A DNA stretch of 64,000 bases from Chryseobacterium sp. VAUSW3 (lineage in GTDB: Bacteria; Bacteroidota; Bacteroidia; Flavobacteriales; Weeksellaceae): positions 1 to 64,000 of the forward strand of contig NZ_NIUY01000001.1 of NCBI RefSeq assembly GCF_002205795.1, read 5' to 3'. The notes beneath the pieces are model-generated. The model saw only the letters and a list, made by a program, of their open reading frames with translations. It made no database searches and was not told the origin of the DNA. This document shows positions 54,395-63,917 of this stretch, piece after piece (the first letter of the stretch is position 1; each line of letters begins with the position of its first letter). The translations under genes and the position numbers were made by a program.

Positions 54395-54424
54395 AAAAAA
54401 AGCGTGATTCTTCACGCCTTTTTC
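54395..54424 (-). terminator. Terminator after purD
   Basis: GCGTGA (54402-54407) pairs with TCACGC (54412-54417); plus-strand A run at 54395-54401 reads as T on the minus strand. Confidence 0.75.
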
Positions 54425-54428
54425 TGTA

Positions 54429-55667
54429 TTAAAATTTACCGATATCGTCTCTGTAGGTTTCGTAATCGAAGCTTACGGTTTTGGCATCTTCGTAAACCAA
54501 TTTTCTAGCCTCTTCGTAAGAATCTGCTGTTGCCACCAGACTCAGTACACGTCCACCGGAAGTAAGAATTCTGTCGCCTGCCTTTTTAGCGCCTGCGAAA
54601 AGAACCTGGCTGTTCTTAACTTTATCCAGGTTTCTTATTTCAAAACCCGTTTCAATTTTTCTTGGATAACCGCCAGAACACATCACGAGGCACACTGCTT
54701 TTTCGTCTTTGAATTTCAGTTCTATATCCTTTCCTTCAAGACAGTCATTAATCACATCGAACAGCTTGTTTTCCATGAGTGGCAGGATCACCTGCGTTTC
54801 CGGATCGCCCATTCTCATATTATATTCCAGAAGGAACGTTCCGTCTGCAGTAACCATCAAACCAAAGAAAATAAATCCTTTGAAATGAATATTTGCGCTG
54901 CTGAAACCCGCCAAAGTTGGTTCAAGAATATTTTTTTCGAAATCTTTGTAGTGTTCGGAAGTAAATTCCGGGCTTGGGGCTACACTTCCCATTCCGCCAG
55001 TGTTGGGACCGGTATCTCCGTTTCCTGCTTTCTTATAATCTTTCACCGGGATACACGGAAAGAGTTTTTTTCCGTTTGAAAATGCAATAATCGAAGCTTC
55101 GAAACCTTTCAGATATTCTTCGATCACCAACTGAATTCCGGCATCGCCATAAATTCTTTCGATCATAAATTTATGAATGGTGGACTCGGCTTCGGCTAAA
55201 TTATCAGCGATCACAACTCCTTTTCCGCCTGCAAGTCCGCTGGCTTTAATAACAATCGGAAATTTCTGATTTCTTACATATTCAACCGCATCGTGGTACG
55301 CATCAAAAACAACCGCTTTGGCCGTTTTGATGTTATTGGTCTGCATGAATTTCTTAGAAAAAGCTTTACTTCCTTCCAGTTCGGCAGCTCTTTTTTCCGG
55401 ACCGAAAATTTTAAGGCCATGTTTTTTGAATTCATCTACAATTCCTTCTACCAGTGGAGCTTCGGGACCAACAATCGTAAGATCAATTCTTTCTTTAATT
55501 GCAAAATCTCTTAACCCTTCCACACTTTCGTCATATACATTCTGGCCGAGCTGGCCTGTGGTTACCGTGCCTTTGGCAAAGTATAATTTAGATATTCTGC
55601 TGTCGTCTTTCAGCTTAAGTGCGAGGGCCGATTCGCGGGCTCCATTTCCTACGATTAATATTTTCAT
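54429..55667 (-). CDS. purD: Phosphoribosylamine--glycine ligase
   Basis: A 412-residue ATP-grasp enzyme joining glycine to phosphoribosylamine in IMP synthesis. It has the N-terminal GNGARESALALKL, the PNTGGMGSVAPSPEFT block, and RMGDPETQVILPLM (metal-binding Glu and Asn side chains). A full promoter lies at 55725-55695 on the minus strand, so it can be expressed apart from purH upstream. Frame and length match the family. Confidence 0.96.
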   Translation of the reverse strand: MKILIVGNGARESALALKLKDDSRISKLYFAKGTVTTGQLGQNVYDESVEGLRDFAIKERIDLTIVGPEAPLVEGIVDEFKKHGLKIFGPEKRAAELEGSKAFSKKFMQTNNIKTAKAVVFDAYHDAVEYVRNQKFPIVIKASGLAGGKGVVIADNLAEAESTIHKFMIERIYGDAGIQLVIEEYLKGFEASIIAFSNGKKLFPCIPVKDYKKAGNGDTGPNTGGMGSVAPSPEFTSEHYKDFEKNILEPTLAGFSSANIHFKGFIFFGLMVTADGTFLLEYNMRMGDPETQVILPLMENKLFDVINDCLEGKDIELKFKDEKAVCLVMCSGGYPRKIETGFEIRNLDKVKNSQVLFAGAKKAGDRILTSGGRVLSLVATADSYEEARKLVYEDAKTVSFDYETYRDDIGKF

Positions 55668-55694
55668 GTGAGTTTACTTAATGTTTGTGTTCTC

Positions 55695-55725
55695 CAAAAT
55701 TACTAATTTGAATATGAATTTCAAA
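55695..55725 (-). promoter_or_regulatory. Promoter of purD
   Basis: On the minus strand TTTG (55725-55722), 19 bases, then TAATTTTG (55702-55695): a full match to the Bacteroidota consensus. It is in the gap between purH and purD, 28 bases upstream of the purD start. Confidence 0.8.
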
Positions 55726-55801
55726 TTTACCGGAGCGAAAAATTTCTTAATTAACAGTTAAAACCGCGGTTTTAAGTGAGCGGAAGCACCCTGTTTTTTA
55801 C

Positions 55802-57319
55802 TTAATGCAAAAAGTGGCGCAATCCTGTAAACATCATCGGAATGCCATGTTCGTTGGCAGCTTCAATGCTTTCTTCATCTCTCATACTTCCGCCTGGCTG
55901 AATGATTGCTTTGATACCTTCTTTCGCGCAGAAATCTACCACGTCTCTGAAGGGAAAAAATGCATCAGAAGCTAAAACCAGATCACCGGAAAATTTCTCT
56001 TTTGCCCGTTCTACAGCATGTTGCGTTGCCCAGATTCTGTTGACCTGTCCGCCACCAATTCCCAGAGCCTGAATTCCGTTGGAAACTACAATCGCGTTAG
56101 ATTTCACATATTTTACCACGCGCTGGGCAAATAATAGTGCTTTTTCCTGCTCTGCAGAAGGTTTAAAAACCGTTACCGTTTCTATTTTATCAGAAAACTG
56201 GTTATCATTATCCTGAACCAAAATTCCACCATCAATTTTCACCCAGGTTTGTTGATCGGAAACCGGATTTTTAATTTTAATGATTCTCAGGTTCTTTTTC
56301 TTTCTTAAAATTTCGAGTGCATCAGCATCAAAATCCGGAGCCATCACAATTTCAAGGAATGTTCTGTTGAGTTCTTCTGCTGTGGCAGCATCCACCTTGA
56401 AATTCATCCCGATAATTCCGCCAAAGATGGAAACCGGATCGCATTCGAATGTTTTTGTGTACGTTTCGAGTGCCGAACTTCCCACGGCAACGCCACATGG
56501 TGTGGAATGTTTCACCGCACAACAGGCCATTTCTTCTTTGAATTCATTCACCACCTTCCAACATAAATCCATATCGCGAAGGTTGTTGAAAGATAGTTCT
56601 TTGCCGCCGAGAATTTCAAAATCTTTCATCGCGCCGTTCTCGGTTGTTGAGGCATAATATGCTGCAGACTGGTGCGGGTTTTCACCGTATCTGAGGTCTG
56701 AAACTTTTTTATAGGAAGCATTGAGATATTGCGGATAATCTTCATCGAGCAGCATTTTAGAAATCGCTCCATCGTATGCGGAAGTAAGATTGAACACTTT
56801 CCCGGCCAGTTTTTTACGCGTTTCTAAAGTCGTATCGCCGGTTTCGGCAATTTCCTGCTGAACTTTTTCATAATCTTCAACATCGGTAATCACCGTTACA
56901 GCATTGAAATTCTTAGCGCCGGATCTCAACATGGAAGGCCCGCCAATATCAATAAACTCAACTTTTTCATCGAGAGAAATATCGGCGTTTGCATTTTCGA
57001 AAAATGGATAAAGATTAACAATTACCATATCGATAAGCCCAATACCGTGTTCGTTAACGGTTTTCATGTGCTCTTCGCTGTTGCGGACCGCAAGTAGGCC
57101 ACCGTGAACTTTTGGGTGAAGTGTTTTTACTCTTCCGTCAAGCATTTCCGGAAATTGTGTAACCTCATCAATCTGAATCGGGTTCAACCCGGCGTCTTTC
57201 AGATGTTTGAATGTTCCGCCGGTGGAAATCAGTTCGTAATTTTTTTCTTCTAAAAATTTTGCAAAACCGATGAGTCCGGATTTATCGGAAACAGAGATCA
57301 GTGCTCTTTTTTTTGACAT
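55802..57319 (-). CDS. purH: Bifunctional AICAR transformylase / IMP cyclohydrolase
   Basis: A 505-residue protein catalysing the last two steps to IMP. The N-terminal IMP cyclohydrolase has [25 protein letters not shown] and [21 protein letters not shown]; the C-terminal transformylase has [13 protein letters not shown] (Lys and His of its active site) and [14 protein letters not shown]. The 37-base gap to purN suggests one transcript with it. Confidence 0.96.
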   Translation of the reverse strand: MSKKRALISVSDKSGLIGFAKFLEEKNYELISTGGTFKHLKDAGLNPIQIDEVTQFPEMLDGRVKTLHPKVHGGLLAVRNSEEHMKTVNEHGIGLIDMVIVNLYPFFENANADISLDEKVEFIDIGGPSMLRSGAKNFNAVTVITDVEDYEKVQQEIAETGDTTLETRKKLAGKVFNLTSAYDGAISKMLLDEDYPQYLNASYKKVSDLRYGENPHQSAAYYASTTENGAMKDFEILGGKELSFNNLRDMDLCWKVVNEFKEEMACCAVKHSTPCGVAVGSSALETYTKTFECDPVSIFGGIIGMNFKVDAATAEELNRTFLEIVMAPDFDADALEILRKKKNLRIIKIKNPVSDQQTWVKIDGGILVQDNDNQFSDKIETVTVFKPSAEQEKALLFAQRVVKYVKSNAIVVSNGIQALGIGGGQVNRIWATQHAVERAKEKFSGDLVLASDAFFPFRDVVDFCAKEGIKAIIQPGGSMRDEESIEAANEHGIPMMFTGLRHFLH

Positions 57320-57356
57320 TTTTCTTTCTTTTTTACTTTTTATTAGATCTTTTCTT

Positions 57357-57929
57357 TTACTTTTCTGTATTCTGCAAAGCCAGATTTATAGCTTCGGGGA
57401 AAATATTATATTCAATTTGATGAACTTTTTCTGCCAAACTTTCAACCGTTTCATCAGGTGAAATTTCAAATGATTTTTGAAGGATAATTTTTCCTTCATC
57501 AATTCCTGATGTCACATAATGTACGGTGGCTCCGCTTTCTTTTTCTCCGGTTTTTAAAACTGCTTCGTGAACATGATGCCCCCACATTCCCTTTCCGCCA
57601 AATTTAGGCAGCAATGCCGGATGAATATTGATAATTTTTCCTGAAAAACACTCGCAGAACTCTTTACTTAAAATGGATAAAAATCCTGCAAGAACGATAA
57701 GATCGGTATTTTCGGGAAGCATTTCGGATAGTTTTTCCGAGAAATCTTTTCCTCTTTTTATCAGAATATTTTTAATCCCGTGTTTTTCCGCGCGCTGCAG
57801 TCCAAAACATTCACGGTCTGCAACCACCATGGTGATTTCAGCGTTTGGAATTTCCCCGTTTTCAGTGCAGTGGATGATTCTCTGCAGATTGGTTCCGCCG
57901 CCCGAAACCAAAACAACCATATTTTTCAT
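57357..57929 (-). CDS. purN: Phosphoribosylglycinamide formyltransferase
   Basis: A 190-residue enzyme that adds a formyl group from 10-formyl-THF to [17 protein letters not shown] starts the fold, [26 protein letters not shown] carries the catalytic Asn and His, and [10 protein letters not shown] the Asp. It lies 16 bases after purM and 37 before purH. Confidence 0.94.
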   Translation of the reverse strand: MKNMVVLVSGGGTNLQRIIHCTENGEIPNAEITMVVADRECFGLQRAEKHGIKNILIKRGKDFSEKLSEMLPENTDLIVLAGFLSILSKEFCECFSGKIINIHPALLPKFGGKGMWGHHVHEAVLKTGEKESGATVHYVTSGIDEGKIILQKSFEISPDETVESLAEKVHQIEYNIFPEAINLALQNTEK

Positions 57930-57945
57930 GGAGATGCTGCAGTTA

Positions 57946-58935
57946 TTAATTCAATACTATTTTTTCTGTACCTTCAGTAATTTCACCGATTATATAGGCG
58001 TCATCCAGAAGATCCAGCACTTTTTCTGCGTGTTTTTCGTCCACTACGATTACCATTCCAACTCCCATATTGAACGTTCCGAACATTTCCATTCTGTCAA
58101 TATTTCCTCTTTTCTCCAGCTCCAGCATCACGCTTGGAATTTTAATTTTAGAAGTATCAATTGTTGCACATAGGCCGTCGCCTAAAATTCTCGGCACATT
58201 TTCGATAAGACCGCCGCCGGTGATGTGCGCAATACCGGAAACTTCAATTTCTTCCAGTAATCTGTGAATCGGTTTATAATAAAGTCTTGTAGGGACAAGA
58301 AGTGTTTCGTAAAGCGGTTTACCTTCAAATTCCTCATTAAAATCAGGGAAAATTTTTCTCACCAAAGAAAATCCGTTGCTGTGGAAACCGGAACTGGGCA
58401 GTGCGATAATTTTATGTCCGTTTTTAATTTTCGAGCCGTCGATAATTTCATCTTTTTCGACGATACCGACACAGAATCCGGCAACATCGTAATCGCCAGG
58501 TTTGTACATTCCCGGCATTTCTGCTGTTTCACCGCCGATAAGTGCGCACTCGTTGTCTTTGCAGGCGTTCACCATTCCCATCACGATTTCTGCAGCAATT
58601 TCGGAATCGAGTTTTCCACACGCTAAATAATCTAGGAAGAAAAGGGGTTTTGCGCCGTGACATAAGATATCGTTGGCACACATCGCAAAACAGTCTACCC
58701 CAATCGAATCGTATTTTTTTGAATCCAGGGCAACTTTCAGTTTGGTCCCAACACCGTCGGTACCGCTTACAAGCACAGGATTTTTGTAACCTGCAATCTG
58801 GTAAAACGCGCCGAAACTACCCAGGTTGTTCAGTACATTTTTGTTATGGGTTTCAGCAACTGCAGTTTTAATTTTATCAACTGTTTTGTAGCCTTCTTCT
58901 TTGTCTACTCCGGCGGATTTATAGGTATTGCTCAT
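57946..58935 (-). CDS. purM: Phosphoribosylformylglycinamidine cyclo-ligase
   Basis: A 329-residue ATP-dependent enzyme forming the imidazole ring of AIR. SAGVDKEEGYKTVDKIK starts the protein; SGTDGVGTKLK, GGETAEMPGMY and HITGGGLIENVPR are family blocks. ATG 58935 is the family start. The frame also stays open upstream through a terminator to ATG 59007, giving a possible 24-residue N-terminal extension; see the leader entry. It is the first gene of the purMNH unit. Confidence 0.95.
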   Translation of the reverse strand: MSNTYKSAGVDKEEGYKTVDKIKTAVAETHNKNVLNNLGSFGAFYQIAGYKNPVLVSGTDGVGTKLKVALDSKKYDSIGVDCFAMCANDILCHGAKPLFFLDYLACGKLDSEIAAEIVMGMVNACKDNECALIGGETAEMPGMYKPGDYDVAGFCVGIVEKDEIIDGSKIKNGHKIIALPSSGFHSNGFSLVRKIFPDFNEEFEGKPLYETLLVPTRLYYKPIHRLLEEIEVSGIAHITGGGLIENVPRILGDGLCATIDTSKIKIPSVMLELEKRGNIDRMEMFGTFNMGVGMVIVVDEKHAEKVLDLLDDAYIIGEITEGTEKIVLN

Positions 58936-59007
58936 GATATAATTTAAGATAAGCGGTTTGAAGTTTAATGATAAAAAAAGCCGACAATCATTCAGACGTC
59001 GGCTCAT
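58936..59007 (-). promoter_or_regulatory. Leader of purM with an in-frame open stretch through a terminator
   Basis: On the minus strand an ATG at 59007 begins MSRRLNDCRLFLSLN, which reads without a stop into the purM ATG at 58935, in the same frame. The intrinsic terminator at 58973-59004 lies within this stretch. Ribosomes translating it would prevent the hairpin from forming, so translation could control read-through into purMNH. This is inferred from layout only; no purine riboswitch motif is recognised. Confidence 0.4.
58973..59004 (-). terminator. Intrinsic terminator upstream of purM
   Basis: AGCCGAC (58979-58985) pairs with GTCGGCT (58998-59004), followed on the minus strand by seven T. 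It is 38 bases upstream of the purM start, so either it attenuates purM or it ends a short leader RNA. Confidence 0.8.
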
Positions 59008-59227
59008 AATTAATTTATTTCGGCGAAGATTTCACTTCCAGAACTTGGAATTTTTCTTTTGGGGAATGTAATCTCTGCGGTTTCAAAGTGTAAAAATTTT
59101 GTTCTGCGAAAATAAGATTTTAAAATGAATTTAAAAAATCATTGGTGAAAAAAAGCAGATTTTGACTATAGTAAAAGCGTATATATTGATTCAAATGGTT
59201 ATTTTTGTCTGAACTTAAAACAAAAAT

Positions 59228-60103
59228 ATGGCTTCAGGTTTTTTTGCAATTCTGGATGATATTGCAGCTTTGATGGATGATGTAGCAGTAACATCTAAAA
59301 TTGCGACCAAACAGACCGCAGGAATTTTGGGCGATGACCTGGCAGTGAATGCCGAAAAGGCGACCGGATTTCTTTCTTCAAGAGAAATTCCCGTGCTTTT
59401 AAAAATCATGAAGGGCTCGTTTATCAACAAACTGATTATTGTGCCCATTGCTTTTTTACTTCAGGTTGTGTATCCGCCTGCAATTAAGGTTATTTTAATT
59501 TTAGGCGGACTGTATCTGGCGTATGAAGGTGTTGAAAAAGTGATCGAATATTTCTTCCACCGCCAGAAAAAAGGGCAGGAAGTCATAAAAGAAGTGGAAG
59601 AACCTTCAATGGATGGCGAAAAAGCTGAAGCTGCAAAAGTAAAATCTGCCATTACCACCGATTTTATTCTTTCGATCGAGATTGTAATTATTGCTCTGGG
59701 AACAGTTCTGGATAAGAGTCTCCTGATACAGATCATCACGGTTTCAATTGTCTCGATCATTGCAACGGTAGGCGTTTATGGAATTGTGGCGCTTATTGTA
59801 AGGATGGATGATGCCGGTTACAAACTCATGAAGAGATCAAATGAAAAAGGATTTTTTAACAGTCTGGGCGAAATTCTGGTGAAGGCATTGCCCATCGTCA
59901 TCAAAATCTTGGGCGTTGTGGGAACGATTGCGCTAATCCTTGTATCGGGTGGAATTTTCGACCATAATATCGATACGCTGCATCACTTTTTACCGAAGGT
60001 TCCTGAGATGGCCAAACAGTTTCTTTATGGAATGGTTGCCGGCTTAATTATGGTTCCACTTGTGTTGGGTGGCAAAAAAGTGTATGCCATGGTGAAGAAA
60101 TAA
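59228..60103 (+). CDS. DUF808 family inner-membrane protein
   Basis: A 291-residue protein with a conserved soluble start (MASGFFAILDDIAALMDDVAVTSKIATKQTAGILGDDLAVNAEK) typical of DUF808 (YedI-like), then about six membrane helices between 65 and 285. Function is unknown. A -7 box TATTTTTG lies at 59200-59207, close to the ATG. A bidirectional terminator follows. Confidence 0.88.
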   Translation: MASGFFAILDDIAALMDDVAVTSKIATKQTAGILGDDLAVNAEKATGFLSSREIPVLLKIMKGSFINKLIIVPIAFLLQVVYPPAIKVILILGGLYLAYEGVEKVIEYFFHRQKKGQEVIKEVEEPSMDGEKAEAAKVKSAITTDFILSIEIVIIALGTVLDKSLLIQIITVSIVSIIATVGVYGIVALIVRMDDAGYKLMKRSNEKGFFNSLGEILVKALPIVIKILGVVGTIALILVSGGIFDHNIDTLHHFLPKVPEMAKQFLYGMVAGLIMVPLVLGGKKVYAMVKK

Positions 60104-60121
60104 TCTTCTTTAAATTATAAT

Positions 60122-60154
60122 AAAAGAGCAGCCTTGATGACTGCTCTTTTTTTG
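60122..60154. terminator. Bidirectional terminator between DUF808 and the flavin reductase
   Basis: AAAAGAGCAG pairs with CTGCTCTTTT around a 9-base loop, with A and T runs on both sides. Confidence 0.85.
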
Positions 60155-60176
60155 TGATGAATGTGTAAGGCTGTAT

Positions 60177-60713
60177 TTATGAAAAATGTGCTTTCACGGC
60201 TTCTAATTTTTCATGGAATTCTGCTTTTTTCTCTTCATCAGTAATTCCTTTGCCTTCTTCAAAGCGTTCTTTAAAATTAGGCAGCGAAAAATAAGCAATC
60301 ACATTAGCTCCACTGAAAGGTGCACGTTTCAGAAACACTTCTATGACATTTTTTCCGCCACCGTTACCTGGAGCTGTTGCCATCAGGAAGATGGGTTTAT
60401 CGCCGAAATGTTTGCGGTCTTTGATTCTGGAAACCCAGTCGAAGACATTTTTAAAAGCCGCAGAATAGACAGAATTATGTTCCGCAAGAGACATCAAAAT
60501 AAGATCACTGCTGTCGATTTTCGATGCAAAATCTTTTGCCAGCTGCGGAATTCCGTTTTCCAGTTCTCTTTCATGCTTGTAAATCGGCATTTCAAAATCG
60601 TTTAGATCCAGAATTTCGACATTATCATCGGGGAAGAATGAAGCGGCAAAAGTCACGAGTTTCTTATTGATGGAGACTTCGGAATTGCTTCCGGCAAAAG
60701 CTAATATTTTCAT
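60177..60713 (-). CDS. NADPH-dependent FMN reductase family protein
   Basis: A 178-residue flavodoxin-like protein. ILAFAGSNSEVSINKKL (3-19) is the FMN phosphate loop region, SLAEHNSVYSAAFKNVFDWVSR and LMATAPGNGGGKNV match the family. It should use bound FMN and NAD(P)H for quinone, azo or metal reduction; the partner is unknown. It is separated by 48 bases from pirin on the same strand, suggesting cotranscription with it. Confidence 0.87.
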   Translation of the reverse strand: MKILAFAGSNSEVSINKKLVTFAASFFPDDNVEILDLNDFEMPIYKHERELENGIPQLAKDFASKIDSSDLILMSLAEHNSVYSAAFKNVFDWVSRIKDRKHFGDKPIFLMATAPGNGGGKNVIEVFLKRAPFSGANVIAYFSLPNFKERFEEGKGITDEEKKAEFHEKLEAVKAHFS

Positions 60714-60761
60714 AATTGAGGTTAAGGTTAAGGTTAAGTAAATTTTGATAAAGATAATTAA

Positions 60762-61475
60762 TTATAAAACCATGGGAACTTCCATGAGCAAGATTTCGGA
60801 ATCTTCCAAAGCTTCAAGTGTAAATTTATCCGTTTCCCAGATTCCAAAACCGTCTCTTGTTCCTAAAATCTGATCGCCGATTTTCGCTGAACCTTTCAGC
60901 ACGAACACATACACACCGTTTCCTGGGAGGTGTATTTTGTACTCTTTGGCATTTCCTTTTTCAAATTTCGCCAGATTAAACCAGGCATTCTGATGAATCC
61001 AAACACCTTCGTCGTCGGGATTTGGAGAAAGAATCTGCTGAAAATCGTTGATATTTTCGTTTTCTTTGATACTGATCTGGTCGTAACGCGGGCTAACATT
61101 CATCTTGTTTGGAATTACCCAAATCTGCAGAAATTTTACGAACTCATCTTTGTTTTTGTTGTATTCGCTGTGCATTACACCTGTTCCGGCGCTCATGACC
61201 TGAATTTCTCCATTTCTGATCACTGCGGTAGTTCCCATGGAATCTTTATGCTCCAGATCGCCTTCCAGCGGAATAGAAATGATTTCCATATCGCGGTGAG
61301 GATGCGTTCCGAAACCCATTCCGGAAGCGACCTGATCGTCATTAAGAACTCTAAGCACTCCGAAATTCATCCTTTCCGGATTGTAATAATTGGCGAAACT
61401 GAAAGTATGATGGGATTTCAACCAGCCATGATCGGCGAAACCTCTGGTGTCTGCTTTATGATAAACTGTTTTCAT
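60762..61475 (-). CDS. Pirin family protein
   Basis: A 237-residue bicupin. The N-terminal domain has the metal site GTHPHRDMEIISIPLEGDLEHKDSMG (two His, one more His and a Glu), and MSAGTGVMHSEYN follows. Pirins can act as quercetinases or redox sensors, so no role can be fixed. ATG 61475 is the family start; the frame is open to 61505. A -7 box TATTTTTG lies at 61510-61503 on the minus strand. Confidence 0.9.
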   Translation of the reverse strand: MKTVYHKADTRGFADHGWLKSHHTFSFANYYNPERMNFGVLRVLNDDQVASGMGFGTHPHRDMEIISIPLEGDLEHKDSMGTTAVIRNGEIQVMSAGTGVMHSEYNKNKDEFVKFLQIWVIPNKMNVSPRYDQISIKENENINDFQQILSPNPDDEGVWIHQNAWFNLAKFEKGNAKEYKIHLPGNGVYVFVLKGSAKIGDQILGTRDGFGIWETDKFTLEALEDSEILLMEVPMVL

Positions 61476-61572
61476 TTTAATATTTTTATTGGTTTGTTGA
61501 TGCAAAAATAGAACAACTGAACGGCTGAAACATTGATATAAGATAAGTTATTAACTTTGATAAAAACCGGAT

Positions 61573-61932
61573 ATGAAAATCACAGAAAAAAGAATTTATG
61601 AAAAACCTGCAAAAGATGATGGCTTTCGGATTTTAGCAGACCGGTTGTGGCCGAGGGGAATGAGCAAAGAAAAAGCCGCAATCAACTGGTGGGCAAGAGA
61701 CATTGCTCCTTCTACCCAACTCCGGAAATTGTATCACGGAAAAGAGATTGATTTTAAGAAATTCAGTAAAAAGTATTTGAAAGAGCTTTCAGAAAATCCT
61801 GAAACCGAAACGTTTTTAAAGGAAATTAAAAAACACAAAACCGTTACGCTACTTACATCTGTAAAAGAAATTGACGAGAGTGAACTTCCGGCGCTGAAAA
61901 ATTTTATTGAACAGCATCTGAATTTAAAATAA
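61573..61932 (+). CDS. DUF488 family protein
   Basis: A 119-residue soluble protein with the family blocks ILADRLWPRGMSKEKA, WWARDIAPSTQLRK and VTLLTSVKEIDESE. Its function is not established; the family is found in many bacteria, some near oxidative or metal-stress genes. A -7 box TAACTTTG lies at 61552-61559. It converges with the transporter and ends in a shared terminator. Confidence 0.88.
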   Translation: MKITEKRIYEKPAKDDGFRILADRLWPRGMSKEKAAINWWARDIAPSTQLRKLYHGKEIDFKKFSKKYLKELSENPETETFLKEIKKHKTVTLLTSVKEIDESELPALKNFIEQHLNLK

Positions 61933-61967
61933 AAATTCCGTCAAATTAAATATGACGGAATTCTATT
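61931..61967. terminator. Bidirectional terminator between DUF488 and the MFS gene
   Basis: AATTCCGTCA (61934-61943) pairs with TGACGGAATT (61953-61962), with A and T runs at the ends. Confidence 0.85.
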
Positions 61968-61986
61968 TTAAATTTAGAAATCTGAA

Positions 61987-63372
61987 TTAAAAATGCACCT
62001 GCTGGATTTCTTCTTCCAGTTCTTTATCTGATTCTTTGCCTTCACCTTTGATTAAAAACATGGTTACGGCTGCAGCAATTATCAGACAAAACCCGCCTAC
62101 CACAATATAATCGATGGACATGTTGCCGAAAAGATTTTTAACGATAGGCCCGCCGAATATTCCGTTGAAAATCTGAGGAATTACAATGAAAAAGTTGAAA
62201 ATCCCCATATAAACGCCCATTTTTCTCTGCGGAATGGCATCGATGAGCATTGCATAAGGCATTGCCAGAATACTGGCCCAGGCAAATCCCAGCCCGATCA
62301 TGGAAATCCAAAGCATACCGGTATCTTTAATAAAAAACATGGATATTAAGCCAAAACCTCCCGAGAGTAAAGCTAATGCATGAGTCTGTTTCTTTCCGAT
62401 GGCTTTTGCTATAGGCGTTAATAAAAATGCAAACGGAATTGCAAATAAGTTATAAAGCCCAAACAAATGTCCGGTTAAATCACCTGCTTTATTAAATTCC
62501 GCAGACTGCGTATCTTCGGGAGAAAGTCCGAAATGATGGGTAGCTAGAGCACTGGTGGTAAATACCCACATGGTAAACAAAGCAAACCAAGAGAAAAACT
62601 GCACGGCACCCAATTTTTTCATCAGTGGTGGGATGGTCGCAAAATCCTTAAACATATCCGAAAACTTGGAACGGTGTTCCGTACCTTCTTCCCGGCCCTC
62701 GAACTCAGCAAATTCCTTTGGTGAGTATTCTCTCGTCGTAAAAATGGTGTATAAAATAGAGGCAATTAAAACAGCTGCACCTATATAAAAGGCATAGATT
62801 ACATTATTGGCTACATAACCTTCAGCCGCTACATTAGAAACGCCCATCTTGGTGAGCCAGTTGGGCATTTCGGAACCGATGACTGCGCCGATACCTATCA
62901 GAATCGTCTGGATAGAGAAACCCAGCGTGCCCTGATGTTTCGGAAGCATATCTCCTACCAGCGCGCGGAAAGGTTCCATGGCAATATTCACGGAAAAATC
63001 CATCATGGCAAGGAAGATTACGGCCAACAACAATACATTGGCTGCGATGAGATGGGTTACAGAAGCCGCGTTTGGCAAAAGAACCAAACCGATGGCGCAC
63101 AAAACCGCACCAATGAGGAAGTAAGGTTTTCTTCTTCCGAGCGGACTCCAGGTATTATCGCCCATGTGACCGATGATGGGCTGAACGATTAATCCGGTAA
63201 TGGGTGCTACGAGCCAGAACCAGGAAAGTTGGTGCACATCAGCACCGAGGTTGGCGAGAATTCTGCTCGCATTTCCGTTCTGCAGGCCAAATGCCATTTG
63301 GATGCCGAGAAACCCCATACTCATATTGATAATCTGAGCGATACTGAGGTTGGGTTTTATTTTTTTAGCCAT
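61987..63372 (-). CDS. MFS transporter, SLC45-like
   Basis: A 461-residue, 12-helix major facilitator. LVAPITGLIVQPIIGHMGDNTWSPLGRRKPYFLIGAVL is the SLC45-type loop 2-3 motif, associated with sucrose or maltose import in Bacteroidota and eukaryotes. The central cytoplasmic loop is acidic. The substrate is inferred as a disaccharide, but no sugar-breaking gene is adjacent. The SnoaL-like gene lies 20 bases upstream on the same strand, so the two may be cotranscribed. Confidence 0.85.
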   Translation of the reverse strand: MAKKIKPNLSIAQIINMSMGFLGIQMAFGLQNGNASRILANLGADVHQLSWFWLVAPITGLIVQPIIGHMGDNTWSPLGRRKPYFLIGAVLCAIGLVLLPNAASVTHLIAANVLLLAVIFLAMMDFSVNIAMEPFRALVGDMLPKHQGTLGFSIQTILIGIGAVIGSEMPNWLTKMGVSNVAAEGYVANNVIYAFYIGAAVLIASILYTIFTTREYSPKEFAEFEGREEGTEHRSKFSDMFKDFATIPPLMKKLGAVQFFSWFALFTMWVFTTSALATHHFGLSPEDTQSAEFNKAGDLTGHLFGLYNLFAIPFAFLLTPIAKAIGKKQTHALALLSGGFGLISMFFIKDTGMLWISMIGLGFAWASILAMPYAMLIDAIPQRKMGVYMGIFNFFIVIPQIFNGIFGGPIVKNLFGNMSIDYIVVGGFCLIIAAAVTMFLIKGEGKESDKELEEEIQQVHF

Positions 63373-63392
63373 AACTTAATGAATAGGAATAT

Positions 63393-63917
63393 TTAATTTT
63401 TCTTTAATTCTGAAATTAATGCGTCCTCGATTGGCGTTTTTATTTTCACTACCTCATCGATGACCTCATTGGGAACTGTGGTGGATAAAACATACTGCCG
63501 GATTTTCCATTTGCCACCAATTTTTTCCAGGACGCCGGAACCGCGGCAGATTTTCATCTGGGTATCTAAAACCTCATCAAACCATGCATAGTTGCCGTCT
63601 TTGCTGAAAGTGATGCTTCTTTTCAGGGAAGTAAAATTCCAGGCTTTGCCTTTGTCAAAAAAAGGTTTTGCCCAAGCCATAAATTCTTTTTTGTTCCAGA
63701 CTTCGGTGGCGTCGGTACCGATGAACGTGGATTCTTCCGCAAACAGATCGAAATAATTTTTGTAATCGGCGGTTGCAGCGAAAGTATTGAGATCGTCGAG
63801 AACTTTGCTGATGTTTTTCTTCTGCACATTTTCGTAAAAGCCTTTATTTTGGGCTGAAAGTGTTACTGAAAATGTAAAAAACAGCAATAGGACTGCGATA
63901 AAATTTAGTTTTTTCAT
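63393..63917 (-). CDS. Exported SnoaL-like (NTF2-fold) protein
   Basis: A 174-residue protein with a signal peptide (about 1-23, ending LSA-Q) and a SnoaL/DUF4440-type cone fold: LNTFAATADYKNYFDLFAEESTFIGTDATEVWNKKEFMAWAKPFFDKG, then WFDEVLDTQMKICRGSGVLEKIGGKWKIRQYVLS. No catalytic residues can be assigned. A second ATG two codons upstream (63923) is equally possible. It precedes the transporter by 20 bases. The last 77 bases of the window, beyond this gene, hold no further feature. Confidence 0.82.
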   Translation of the reverse strand: MKKLNFIAVLLLFFTFSVTLSAQNKGFYENVQKKNISKVLDDLNTFAATADYKNYFDLFAEESTFIGTDATEVWNKKEFMAWAKPFFDKGKAWNFTSLKRSITFSKDGNYAWFDEVLDTQMKICRGSGVLEKIGGKWKIRQYVLSTTVPNEVIDEVVKIKTPIEDALISELKKN

